A DNA stretch of 64,000 nt from Selenomonadaceae bacterium (GTDB lineage: Bacteria; Bacillota; Negativicutes; Selenomonadales; Selenomonadaceae): positions 434,001 to 498,000 of the forward strand of contig JAGABT010000016.1 of the NCBI GenBank assembly GCA_017614505.1, in the 5' to 3' direction. Under the pieces are notes generated by a model that saw only the letters and a list, made by a program, of their open reading frames with translations, made no database searches and was not told the DNA's origin. The translations under genes and the position numbers were made by a program. Below are positions 8,933 to 17,374 of the stretch, in pieces. The stretch's first letter is position 1. Every line of letters starts with the position of its first letter.

Positions 8933-9025
8933 TCAGAAAGTAACCGCCTCCCCGCATACTGACGCCATTCGAGCGTTTTGGAAAATGTTTTGGCTGATTG
9001 GCTTTGTACCGTACCTCCAAATCAT
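8933..9025 (-). CDS. Candidate micro-ORF, 30 residues
   Basis: Starts with ATG 9 bases after GGAGG, 32 bases downstream of the predicted transcript start, and encodes MIWRYGTKPISQNIFQNARM followed by ten more residues to a TGA. It lies inside the long hairpin of this unit, so the ribosome site would be sequestered when folded. It could be a real peptide, a leader peptide, or chance. Confidence 0.25.
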   Translation of the reverse strand: MIWRYGTKPISQNIFQNARMASVCGEAVTF

Positions 9026-9063
9026 TTTCCAACGCCTCCAATGACGCAAAAATCCACGCACAC

Positions 9064-9092
9064 TCTATACCACATTTCGCGTGGAATTGCAA
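9064..9092 (-). promoter_or_regulatory. Promoter of the small unit downstream of the NHLM cassette
   Basis: TTGCAA, 17 bases, TATAGA on the minus strand, beginning just 10 bases after the stop of the ATPase gene. Confidence 0.65.
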
Positions 9093-9101
9093 GAAAAATT
9101 T

Positions 9102-11804
9102 TTAAGCCATTTGCCGCTTAGCAAGATTAGCGAAAATCCCGCCGCGCGCTATCAATTCATCAAAGTTGCCGTCCTCAACAATTCTGCCCGCGTCCATTAC
9201 CAGAATCCTGTCGCAGTTGCGAATCGTCGAGAGCCGGTGCGCAACGATTATGCGCGTCGCCTTCAGTTCGTCAAGGCTTTTCGTAACTATCGCCTGCGTG
9301 CGGTTATCCAGCGCGCTTGTCGCCTCGTCGAAAATCAGAATCGAGGGACTCGTTACCAGCGCCCGCGCGATTAAAATTCTCTGTCGCTGTCCGCCGCTGA
9401 TATTCGTACTGCCTTCGGAAATTACCGTCTGCATTCCCATTGGCATCATCGCAATATCTTCAGCAATTCCCGCCGCTTCCGCTGCACGCCAGGCATCTTC
9501 CTGCGTGAGCGCGTTCGTTCCAATGATATTCGTGAAAATATCGCCCTGCATCAGCTGACCGTTCTGCAAAACTACGCCCAGCTGCGTCCGCACCGACGGC
9601 ATATTCAGTTCAGATAAATCCTGCCCGTCGTAGTAGACCGCGCCTTTCTTCGGCGTCTCAAATCCCAGCAGCAGTCGCACCAGCGTCGATTTGCCGCAGC
9701 CGGATTTTCCAACTATCGCAACATTCTCGCCCGCCGCTATTCTCAAGTTCACGTCGTGCAGGACTTCCCGCCCTTCGATATACGAAAAGCTCACATTGCT
9801 CAGCTCTATCGCGCCGGACAAAAGCCCCGCGTCCGCCTTGTCGCCAACGCTTTCGGGCACTTCTTTCAAAATCGGGCGCAAATTCTCTATCTGCGGCTGT
9901 ATCGCAAAGTACTGCCCAACCAGTGGGATTATTCCGTTGAGGGTGCCGTTGAAGGAGGTGAACGCCGCTTGGAACGCTATGAACTGCGCGTAGCCGATAC
10001 CCTGAACAACCTGTCCATTGGCGCCGACTTCGTTCATGCCGTACATTGCGATATAGTAGAGCGCCATCGTCAAGATGAACGGCTGAACGCTCCCAATTAT
10101 CATATTGTAGTTGCTCTGCCAGCGCAGATTCAAGTTCCACTTCCACGTTTCACCAAAAACCTTGCTCCAAAGGTAGAACGCATGCTTCTCCGCACCGTGT
10201 TCCCTGAACTTAGACAAACCCGCAAATATCTGCTGCACTAACCCAGCTTCCGCGTTGTTCGCCGCTATCAAACTCCTCTGAAACCCTATTACCCGCCTGT
10301 AGATGAACGCCGTGATTATCGCATAAACAAACCATATCACTATCGCCACGCCAGTCAGCTTCAAACTGTAATAGCACATCAAAAATATGCTCCAGAATGA
10401 AAAAATGAACCCAAAAATCCCTCCTACAAACTGCGCACTAACCAAACTCTTTACAACACCTATTCCGCCCATGCGCGATGCCAGCTCGCCTGACGTGTAC
10501 TTCCTGAAAAAACTCGTCGGCAACGCTAAGAGCCGCCCCCATAGCGCCGCTTCCGTCGACATATCTATCTTCTGCGTGATTCGCATTACCGCTATCGTCT
10601 GCACTATCGACAGGCTCGCCATCGTGAAACTCGTCACCAGCGTCACCTGCGTCACCGTCGCTAGCCCCTGCCTGTCCAATATCGGTATGATATCCTGAAA
10701 TATCGTCTCCGTCACTATCGGCATGACCAGCGGTATCGCGCCCGAAATCAGCGATATCAGTATCACCGTCCGATAATCCGCGAACCAGCACTGCCGGAAT
10801 ATGTACTTCATCAAATCCAGCACGCCCAGTTCCCGCCGCGGAAATCCCCCGTAGCACGCGAATGCGCTCTTGTCTATCTGCGCCGCTATCTCGTCGGTTA
10901 TCTCCACGCCCTCCGGCTCCCGCTTCGTTACCAGCTTGTACGCGTCCGGCGTCGTCGGTATGAACACCGCCAGTTCCTTCTGCTCTCCAAAATATCCAAT
11001 GATGACCCCGCTGTCTTTCTTATACCATTCCGGCACCAGCTCTATCAGCCGCATTTGCATATTCGCTTTCTGCAGCAGCCGCCTTATCAGCCTTATCTGG
11101 TCCAGCTTTCGCGTCAGCTCCGCCGCCAGCTTTATGTTTTCCGTCGGCATTTTCAGCGCTGTCGCCGCCCGCCTCACTATGAACGCCGCCTCTTCCAGCT
11201 TTTCCGCTCGCCCCGTCGCCGCGCCCGCATAGCTCTCCGTTTCCTCGCCCAGCAGGTTGCCTATCGCCTCATTGACTATCTTCCTCTGATGCCGCGCCCG
11301 CGTCTCTATCCGCTGCGTGAACCGCTTGTCTTCCGCGCTGAACCGCACCCCCAGCAGCATCGAGAATATCCCCTCGTTCTCCCGAAACTCTTCCAGCAGA
11401 TTCTCCGTCGAACTCAGTACCGTTCCGTCCCGCCACTTTATCAGCGTATCGTCGCCCTTGTCCGCTAACAGCTGCACCCACGGCAGTTTCACCAGCTCTC
11501 GGAACCACCCTCGCATTTGCCTTCGCAGTTCCTCCGGCGATATTCCGCCCAGCGCCACTATCTCTATTTCCGCATCTTCCATCGCATATATCAGCGTGTC
11601 AACTTGCCCAAATTCGTCGAAACTCGGAAACGCCGCCCCGCCCGCTCCTATTTCCATTAGAAACTGCTGCCGGAATGACCCTTCCTCCCGCGTCACGATG
11701 TATACTTCCACCTTGCCGCTCTCTACCTGCGCCACTATTTCGCCGCTCTCCAGCCGGAATCTTTCCCCCGCCGCCAGCTTCAACCTCTCATTCAATCGAT
11801 TCAC
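9102..11804 (-). CDS. NHLM-type bacteriocin export ABC transporter, ATP-binding protein
   Basis: 900 residues. An N-terminal region of about 300 residues (cyclic-nucleotide-binding-like start, no peptidase Cys/His pair) is followed by an ABC transmembrane domain (about 340-620) and an ATPase with Walker A GKSGCGKST, signature SGGQRQR and Walker B ILIFDEATSALD. This matches the NHLM/NHPM ATP-binding subunit that partners a C39 peptidase transporter in RiPP leader removal and export. GTG at 11804 lies 8 bases after AAAGGAG and overlaps the 3' end of the upstream transporter gene by 17 bases. Assignment to the family is from architecture and gene order. Confidence 0.85.
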   Translation of the reverse strand: MNRLNERLKLAAGERFRLESGEIVAQVESGKVEVYIVTREEGSFRQQFLMEIGAGGAAFPSFDEFGQVDTLIYAMEDAEIEIVALGGISPEELRRQMRGWFRELVKLPWVQLLADKGDDTLIKWRDGTVLSSTENLLEEFRENEGIFSMLLGVRFSAEDKRFTQRIETRARHQRKIVNEAIGNLLGEETESYAGAATGRAEKLEEAAFIVRRAATALKMPTENIKLAAELTRKLDQIRLIRRLLQKANMQMRLIELVPEWYKKDSGVIIGYFGEQKELAVFIPTTPDAYKLVTKREPEGVEITDEIAAQIDKSAFACYGGFPRRELGVLDLMKYIFRQCWFADYRTVILISLISGAIPLVMPIVTETIFQDIIPILDRQGLATVTQVTLVTSFTMASLSIVQTIAVMRITQKIDMSTEAALWGRLLALPTSFFRKYTSGELASRMGGIGVVKSLVSAQFVGGIFGFIFSFWSIFLMCYYSLKLTGVAIVIWFVYAIITAFIYRRVIGFQRSLIAANNAEAGLVQQIFAGLSKFREHGAEKHAFYLWSKVFGETWKWNLNLRWQSNYNMIIGSVQPFILTMALYYIAMYGMNEVGANGQVVQGIGYAQFIAFQAAFTSFNGTLNGIIPLVGQYFAIQPQIENLRPILKEVPESVGDKADAGLLSGAIELSNVSFSYIEGREVLHDVNLRIAAGENVAIVGKSGCGKSTLVRLLLGFETPKKGAVYYDGQDLSELNMPSVRTQLGVVLQNGQLMQGDIFTNIIGTNALTQEDAWRAAEAAGIAEDIAMMPMGMQTVISEGSTNISGGQRQRILIARALVTSPSILIFDEATSALDNRTQAIVTKSLDELKATRIIVAHRLSTIRNCDRILVMDAGRIVEDGNFDELIARGGIFANLAKRQMA

Positions 11805-14001
11805 TCTCGGCGCTCCTTTCCTCTATCAACCGGCGATACGCTCCGTCGTGCTGTATCATTTCCCGATGCGTGCCTCGCTCTACCACTTTCCCTCGCTCCA
11901 GCACTATTATTTCATCGCAGTCCCGTATCGTCGATAGCCGGTGCGCCACTATCAAACAACTGCACCCCCGCCGCCGGATATTCTCCAATACCACCTGTTC
12001 TGTTACTGGGTCCAGCGCGCTCGTCGCTTCATCTAATATCAACAGCGCCGGATTATTAGCCAATGCCCGCGCTATTTCCATTCGCTGCCTCTGCCCGCCG
12101 CTGAAGTTCAAACCGCCCTCTGATACTTTCGCATCGTAGCCGCCGTCCAGCATCATGATATCTTCGTGAATGCAAGCGTCCTTCGCCGCCTGTATTACAT
12201 CAGACTTGCGAACGGAATTGTCGAACAGCGTCAGATTTTCGGTGATAGTGCCGGTGATTTGGAAAATATCCTGGTCAACAGCCGAAATTGAATTGACAAT
12301 CGTCGCGCGGGGAATGTCACGCCGGATTTTTCCGTCGAAACGAACTTCACCGCTCCATTCCTCATATAAGCCGGTAACAACTTTCGCAACTGTGGATTTA
12401 CCGCTGCCAGAGGCGCCTACCACGGCGACCCAGTGACCAGGCTCAATGTGCAGGTTGAAATTACTCAAAAGCGGTTTATCCAGAGGGCTGTAACCGAAAT
12501 TTATATTGATTAATTCCAGTTCGCCGGAAAGACGTTCGCAGGGAGCGTCGTCACTTTCGTCTGAGCAGTTGAGCGTATCAATTTCGTACTTCCGAACATC
12601 GTTGAGCCTCTGCATTTGCATTTCGGTGGATTGGAGCGTTGAGCCGAGTCCCAGCAGTGCATTTACCGGCGCCTGAAAACTGCCCATAAGATTTTGAAAC
12701 GCCATGAACATACCGGCGGTCATTGCGCCATCCATAATCGAAAATCCGCCGATTGTCATAATGAGCGCTCCATTTAGTCCGCCAAAAAGTGTCGGAAGAA
12801 TCGTCGCGGTCATTTGCCAGAGCTGAACCTCCTGCGTCGCTGAAAGGACTTTCGCGCGGTAACCTGCCCATTTCGTGAAGAAATCCGCCTCGTTGCCATT
12901 TGCCTTTATCGTCTCAATCATCATCAAGCCGTTCATCGCTGTGCCGTATTCCTTACTGGCGTCCTGCTGAATTTTCATGTTCATATCTGTCAAATGGCGT
13001 CTCAGCGCGAAGAAAACAACTATGTTAATCGACGAGAAAAATACGCCGATTATCGTCAGCGTAACGTTATACTGCAGCAGTAACAGCAAATAGAATATCG
13101 CCACGAAAAAGTTCAGCGCCGCCGTCGCCGCAGGTCCCGAAAGTACGCCTGCGATTGATTCATTATAGCCTACGCGCGAAGCAACTTCAGCCGCATAACG
13201 CTGGTGGAAAAACTGCATTGGCAGTCGCAGTAAGTGCCAGAAAAAGCTTGACGAATCCGCCAGCGTCAGTTTCCTTTGCCAGCGCGTCAGAATTACTGCC
13301 TGCAGCCACGACATTGTTCCGCAGACAAGAAAAGATACTGTCATTGCCAGACAGAAATTGAACATCCAGTCGGGGTGTTTCCGCGTCAGAATATCGTCAA
13401 GGAAAATTTGACTGAATACCGGCGACGCTAAACCTGGGATTATCATTCCGAAATTCAGCAGGAGTATGAACAGCGCCGCCCATTTATCCTGCAGGAGTTT
13501 TTCGTAAACTGCCTTGAAAATGTTGTAGCGTTCGCCCTCCGGCTTGAAATTTTCATTCGGGACGATTTTCATGGCAACGCCGGTGTAGGACGTGCGAAAC
13601 TCGCTCCAGGGAACGGTACGCCGCCCCATAGCCGGATCGTTCAGGTAGCAGGTATCGCCCTTGATGCCTTCCAAAACTACGAAGTGATTGAACTCCCAGT
13701 GAATAATCAGTGGATATTCGCCGACTTCGCGCAAGCGGTCGGGCGCCCAGCGATAGCCGTTAGCATTACAGCCGCGGTTTCTGGCAGCACGAATGACGCA
13801 GCTCGCCTTTGAACCGTCACGGTTGACGCCGCATTCCTGCCGGAGTTTTTCCAGCGGCAGCCATAAGCCGTAGTGCGAAAGAATCATGGAAAGCGACGCC
13901 GCCCCGCATTCGGTAGCCTCCATTTGCAAAATCGTCGGCACCTTTACGCGGTCTTTGCCCTGAAATATTCTCGCAATCAGAGCCTTAATTTTTTCAAACA
14001 T
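11788..14001 (-). CDS. NHLM-type bacteriocin ABC transporter with C39 peptidase domain (PCAT)
   Basis: 737 residues. Residues 20-150 form a C39 peptidase: TECGAASLSMIL carries the catalytic Cys, FNHFVVLEG the His, and LNDPAMG the Asp, so the protease looks intact. Then come a six-helix ABC membrane domain (about 170-460) and an ATPase (GASGSGKST, FSGGQRQR, LLILDEATSALD). Such enzymes cut leader peptides after a double-glycine-type site and export the core peptide. It is flanked by the HlyD-like protein 3 bases upstream and the ATPase subunit downstream. Confidence 0.9.
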   Translation of the reverse strand: MFEKIKALIARIFQGKDRVKVPTILQMEATECGAASLSMILSHYGLWLPLEKLRQECGVNRDGSKASCVIRAARNRGCNANGYRWAPDRLREVGEYPLIIHWEFNHFVVLEGIKGDTCYLNDPAMGRRTVPWSEFRTSYTGVAMKIVPNENFKPEGERYNIFKAVYEKLLQDKWAALFILLLNFGMIIPGLASPVFSQIFLDDILTRKHPDWMFNFCLAMTVSFLVCGTMSWLQAVILTRWQRKLTLADSSSFFWHLLRLPMQFFHQRYAAEVASRVGYNESIAGVLSGPAATAALNFFVAIFYLLLLLQYNVTLTIIGVFFSSINIVVFFALRRHLTDMNMKIQQDASKEYGTAMNGLMMIETIKANGNEADFFTKWAGYRAKVLSATQEVQLWQMTATILPTLFGGLNGALIMTIGGFSIMDGAMTAGMFMAFQNLMGSFQAPVNALLGLGSTLQSTEMQMQRLNDVRKYEIDTLNCSDESDDAPCERLSGELELININFGYSPLDKPLLSNFNLHIEPGHWVAVVGASGSGKSTVAKVVTGLYEEWSGEVRFDGKIRRDIPRATIVNSISAVDQDIFQITGTITENLTLFDNSVRKSDVIQAAKDACIHEDIMMLDGGYDAKVSEGGLNFSGGQRQRMEIARALANNPALLILDEATSALDPVTEQVVLENIRRRGCSCLIVAHRLSTIRDCDEIIVLERGKVVERGTHREMIQHDGAYRRLIEERSAESESIE

Positions 14002-14004
14002 GAA

Positions 14005-14967
14005 TCATCTATTCCTCAGCCACTGGCTCAATTTGTAGAAAACTTTCTCGATTGGCGGCTTGCGCTCAATGATAATCGAGCCGGTACAGAAACTGCCCGC
14101 CGTTATAGGTCTGTGCTTACCGACGACCGAAGTCCACAAATATCCGCTTTCCGAATCTGGGTCTTTAACCAAATCGAAGGTGACTTCCATAACGGCGCCC
14201 TGCTGCGCCTGCAAAATCCACTGCGCGAGCTGCGCATTGCCCAAATGCTGCTGAATGCCCTGCGCCGTTACAGGATACTGCGAAACGGTACGCACAACGC
14301 CAATCAGACTGCCGCTTTCCGAAACGTCGACGCCATTGGGCGCCAGCTGAATCGTCATTCCTGGCTCAACGCGCTTGCCCTTGTCAACGGGAATGTACAG
14401 AAGCCCCGTCAAATCGTCGCGATTTTGCGTAAGGCGGACGCTGCAAATCGGCGAACCGGCGGCGATAATACTGCCCTCGTCGACCATAATTTCATCAACA
14501 ATCCCGTCGTAGGGGCTGTAAACATTCTCGGCAACAACCTGCTGGTAGCGTTTGGCGTCGTACTGATAAGCCCTGCCCGCGGCGTCCCTGTCGCTTGAGG
14601 CAAGACCGGTTGCGTACTGCGCCATTCTGGTATCAGCGGACTGTTCGGGCTGTTCAAGGTGAGCAATCAAATCGCCCTTGCGGACGGCAGTGCCTGGCTG
14701 AACGTAGAGGCTGGAAATTTTACCACTGGCGACGTGCGAAACATTCATGACACCGGCGGAATCCATGATTAACCCCATGCCGTCTGCCTTGACGGTGAAG
14801 GCGCCATAAATCGACCAGAGCACCACTGAAAAGAGCAGCGCCAGAATCGCAACCAGCGCCATCCAGCTTATTGGCGTGGTTATGGTCAGCATGGTATCGA
14901 GTTTTTCCGGCGTTCGCAGTTTGTCCAGCGCTTCCTGGCTGAAGATTTGAGATTTGTCAGCGGGCAA
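14005..14967 (-). CDS. NHLM-type bacteriocin secretion protein (HlyD-like)
   Basis: 320 residues. One membrane helix (about 32-52) is followed by a biotinyl-lipoyl-like hairpin (IAHLEQPEQS) and a C-terminal beta domain, as in the secretion protein of NHLM clusters. It probably bridges the peptidase-transporter and the cell envelope. TTG at 14967 lies 8 bases after GGGAGG; the start overlaps the end of the adaptor gene. Directly followed (3 bases) by the C39 transporter gene. Confidence 0.82.
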   Translation of the reverse strand: MPADKSQIFSQEALDKLRTPEKLDTMLTITTPISWMALVAILALLFSVVLWSIYGAFTVKADGMGLIMDSAGVMNVSHVASGKISSLYVQPGTAVRKGDLIAHLEQPEQSADTRMAQYATGLASSDRDAAGRAYQYDAKRYQQVVAENVYSPYDGIVDEIMVDEGSIIAAGSPICSVRLTQNRDDLTGLLYIPVDKGKRVEPGMTIQLAPNGVDVSESGSLIGVVRTVSQYPVTAQGIQQHLGNAQLAQWILQAQQGAVMEVTFDLVKDPDSESGYLWTSVVGKHRPITAGSFCTGSIIIERKPPIEKVFYKLSQWLRNR

Positions 14968-16132
14968 GGGTATCGCCTCCCGTGAGATTAACAGTAACTT
15001 TCATTCCGTCTTCAAGCCCCTTCGAGGCGGAAGTAACGACGATATCGCCTTCGCGCAGACCGGAAAAAATTTCAACGAACTCGCCGTCGTCAGCGCCTGC
15101 CTGAACCTTGCGCCGTTCGAGGGTTTCGCCGTTGAAGACAAAGACGGTATCGCGGGCGGCGTCGTTCATTGCAGCGAGCGGCACAGTAAGAGCGCGGTGG
15201 GGCGAAGTTTCAGAGAGGTCAACGCCGCCGTAAGCCTGTTGTTCAAGGAGACCGGCGGTATTATCGACTTCGAAAAGTACCTTGCGCATCGCCGCGGGTT
15301 CAGAGAGCGCAGGCATAATTTCGCGAATGTAGACGGGGAAGACCTGCTTATCGCCGAGGTTGCCGGCGGCGTAGTCGGTATCGTAAGCCTTGCGCAGGTT
15401 GCGGGCGTTGTGGAAGTTGAGCTCGAAGTTCCTGCCGGCAGAAAGGCGCTGGGCGGTGCGGTTATCGATTGGGAGGGAGAAAAAGAGGCGGCGGAAATTG
15501 CCGATAAGCGCGAGCGGGGTACCGGCTGTGACGTAGGAGCCAGGCTGGCGGTACATGATTAGAATTTCGCCGTCGAGCGGAGCCGCAACCTGCTGGCGGG
15601 CTTCCTGAACGAGGAGCTGTTGTTTAACGGCGCGCGCTTCGAGGAGTGAGGCTTCAGCTGCCTGGAAGGTCATTTGGGCTTCTTCAAATTTTTCGACGGA
15701 AGTTGCATTACGATCCTTAAGGCGGGTGTAGCGCGCGTAGTTGGATTTAGCCTGCGCGAGCTGAGCCTCCGCGCGGATAATTGAGCTTTCAGCCTGCTGG
15801 ATTTTCAGGGAAATTTCTTCGTTGACGATAGTGAACAGGATTTGACCAGTGCGAACAGCTGAATTTTTTGCAACGTAGGCGGATTCAAGGCGGCCGTCAA
15901 TCAGCGCGACGGCGTCAGCCATTTCGTCAGAGTAGAGGTTAACGGTGTCGAGGGTTAAAACTGGGCGAATCGAGCGGAATTTGGCAACGTCCCCCTGCAG
16001 CGGAACGCGGCGGCTTTCCATGCGTTCAGTTATCTGATTCTCGCCGGCTTTGTTAAGGTAAGTGCCGTAGCCGACCATAGCGACAGCGAAAAGCAGAATA
16101 AAGGTCAGACCAATGATATAGAGCTTTTTCAT
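14957..16132 (-). CDS. RND-type efflux periplasmic adaptor (MFP) subunit
   Basis: 391 residues from ATG 16132. N-terminal signal anchor (KKLYIIGLTFILLFAVAMVG), a lipoyl half-motif, a coiled-coil hairpin rich in Ala/Glu/Gln (about 90-165), a second lipoyl half (AAPLDGEILIMYRQPG), beta-barrel and membrane-proximal domains ending in LREGDIVVTSASKGLEDG. These adaptors link an inner-membrane transporter to a TolC-like outer channel. No RND pump or TolC is nearby, so it may serve the NHLM transporter. The frame is open back to 16237 inside the acetyltransferase gene, but the stop-TAA, C, ATG junction fixes the start. Confidence 0.85.
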   Translation of the reverse strand: MKKLYIIGLTFILLFAVAMVGYGTYLNKAGENQITERMESRRVPLQGDVAKFRSIRPVLTLDTVNLYSDEMADAVALIDGRLESAYVAKNSAVRTGQILFTIVNEEISLKIQQAESSIIRAEAQLAQAKSNYARYTRLKDRNATSVEKFEEAQMTFQAAEASLLEARAVKQQLLVQEARQQVAAPLDGEILIMYRQPGSYVTAGTPLALIGNFRRLFFSLPIDNRTAQRLSAGRNFELNFHNARNLRKAYDTDYAAGNLGDKQVFPVYIREIMPALSEPAAMRKVLFEVDNTAGLLEQQAYGGVDLSETSPHRALTVPLAAMNDAARDTVFVFNGETLERRKVQAGADDGEFVEIFSGLREGDIVVTSASKGLEDGMKVTVNLTGGDTLAR

Positions 16133-16133
16133 G

Positions 16134-16691
16134 TTATATTTGCTTAACCACCTTGCACGGGTTCCCGAAAGCAAGAACGCCCTCGGGAATATCCTTAGTA
16201 ACAACGGAACCAGCGCCAATGACGGAGTTCCTGCCAATCTTCACGCCAGGCAGCACAACAACATTTGCGCCAATCCAGACGTTATCGCCGAGCGTGATAG
16301 GCTGCGCCATTTCGTAGCCGATGTTGCGCTTATTGACTTCCAGCGGGTGAATCGCTGTGTAGAAGCCACAGCTGGGTCCGATAAAACATTTGCGTCCGAA
16401 AGTAATTTTCGCGCAGTCCATCAGGTAAACGTTGTGGTTCAGGAAGCAGCCGGAGCCGAGGTAGACATTGTAGCCGTAGTCAACCATGAACGGCGCAAGA
16501 ATTTCAATCTGCTCGACTTCGACGTTTGGAAGAATTTCACGCAGAAGTTCACGTCGCCGAGCAAGGTCGCTGAATTTCGTCATGTTGTATTCCAGGCAGA
16601 AATCTTTGATTATCGTCCGCTCGCGAAGTAGTTCGGCATCGTAGTTCGCATTATACCATTTGCCCGCAAGCATATCGCCTTTTGCTGACAT
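16134..16691 (-). CDS. Maltose/galactoside O-acetyltransferase-like (hexapeptide repeat)
   Basis: 185 residues. The N-terminal MAA motif is SAKGDMLAGKWYN, followed by left-handed beta-helix hexapeptides, catalytic His in FYTAIHPLE, and the C-terminal VVTKDIPEGVLAFGNPCKV. It moves acetyl from acetyl-CoA to a sugar hydroxyl or similar acceptor. AAGGAG lies about 10 bases before ATG 16691; the earlier GTG at 16700 touches the ribosome site. Being first before the adaptor and export genes, it could in principle modify a product, but these enzymes are common and the link is only positional. Confidence 0.85.
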   Translation of the reverse strand: MSAKGDMLAGKWYNANYDAELLRERTIIKDFCLEYNMTKFSDLARRRELLREILPNVEVEQIEILAPFMVDYGYNVYLGSGCFLNHNVYLMDCAKITFGRKCFIGPSCGFYTAIHPLEVNKRNIGYEMAQPITLGDNVWIGANVVVLPGVKIGRNSVIGAGSVVTKDIPEGVLAFGNPCKVVKQI

Positions 16692-16828
16692 CAAAATCAC
16701 GCTCCTTTATAATTGTGGAAAAAATTCGCCGCGCCAATAAATATTCCTGCCCGTTCAGTTGACAGAGGCAGCAGGGCGAAATATAATCTCCAATGCTTTT
16801 TTTGTGTCGCGTTTCGCGGCTATTTTTT

Positions 16829-17242
16829 TTATTCGGAAATTGTTTGAACGGTCTGCGTCTGAGCGGGAGGCGGAGCCTGATACTGCGGCGTTTCGCTTGC
16901 ACGATAAATGTTAAAACCGATAAATGCCAGCACGCCAACGGAAATAGCGCCGATACCGACGATAGCAGCGATTGTCAGATTCTGAAGAGTTTTAATCCCG
17001 TCGCTGATTTCCTTGCGAAGTTCGATTGTTGTGGCGTCGAGCTTAGCGTTGTCTTTTTCGCGCTGTTCGTGCAGAGCCTCGATTTTTGCGTCGACGCGGG
17101 CAATTTCCGCCGCACGCTGATTGTCTCTGTCGCGCATTTCACCAATGAACATATCCATTTTAGCTACAAGAACGTCAACTTTGGATTCGATTGCGGAAAC
17201 GCGGGTTTCAAGTTTTTCGACGCGGTTTTCCAAATCTGCCAT
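16829..17242 (-). CDS. Coiled-coil protein with C-terminal membrane helix
   Basis: 137 residues, no family recognised. Residues 3-90 are a heptad-rich coiled coil (NRVEKLETRVSAIESKVDVL, later RVDAKIEALHEQREK), residues about 92-114 are a hydrophobic helix (LTIAAIVGIGAISVGVLAFI), and the tail is Pro/Gln/Thr-rich. This resembles phage-type XhlA or cell-envelope tether proteins in plan only. It has its own consensus promoter (17266-17294). The 137-base gap to the acetyltransferase gene leaves the operon link uncertain. Confidence 0.7.
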   Translation of the reverse strand: MADLENRVEKLETRVSAIESKVDVLVAKMDMFIGEMRDRDNQRAAEIARVDAKIEALHEQREKDNAKLDATTIELRKEISDGIKTLQNLTIAAIVGIGAISVGVLAFIGFNIYRASETPQYQAPPPAQTQTVQTISE

Positions 17243-17265
17243 GATAAACCTCTCCTTTCGCGTTA

Positions 17266-17294
17266 ATTATAGTCGTACGTAAATTCTGGCGCAA
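17266..17294 (-). promoter_or_regulatory. Promoter of the coiled-coil protein gene
   Basis: TTGCGC, 17 bases, TATAAT on the minus strand, 24 bases upstream of the ATG; AAAGGAGAGG follows it. It sits right after the ompM terminator. Confidence 0.75.
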
Positions 17295-17295
17295 G

Positions 17296-17325
17296 AAAAA
17301 GAGCCCCCGACAGAATCGAGAGCTC
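17296..17325 (-). terminator. ompM terminator
   Basis: A 10-bp stem on the minus strand (GAGCTCTCGA with TCGGGGGCTC) around TTCTG, followed by TTTTTC, 50 bases past the ompM stop. Confidence 0.8.
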
Positions 17326-17374
17326 CGAAGGATGTATTGCTGTTGTAAGTTTGCTTTGTAAGAATGGGTTTGGT

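Larger units (their letters stand above)
8743..9057 (-). other. Short independent transcription unit (structured RNA or micro-peptide operon)
   Basis: About 310 bases between the NHLM ATPase gene and potA have their own promoter (9064-9092) and terminator (8743-8775). The 5' part folds into a long imperfect hairpin: 9021-9053 pairs with 8969-9000 (arms around TTGGAAAATGATTTGG and CCAAAACATTTTCCAAAACG, extended by GCGTCATT with AATGGCGT). A second hairpin core, TTTGGAAAC/ATTTTCCAAA, lies at 8868-8886. Two short ORFs, 8933-9025 and 8788-8925, fit inside. I cannot say whether the product is an RNA or peptides. Confidence 0.5.

Noticed and set aside
8806..8943. 45-residue plus-strand ORF opposite the micro-unit
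   Set aside because: No ribosome site or promoter on that strand, while the minus strand has both promoter and terminator; kept only as a note.
16806..16830. Hairpin GTCGCG/CGCGGC with T run on the plus strand
   Set aside because: No plus-strand gene precedes it, and the minus strand lacks a T run, so I cannot assign it as a terminator.
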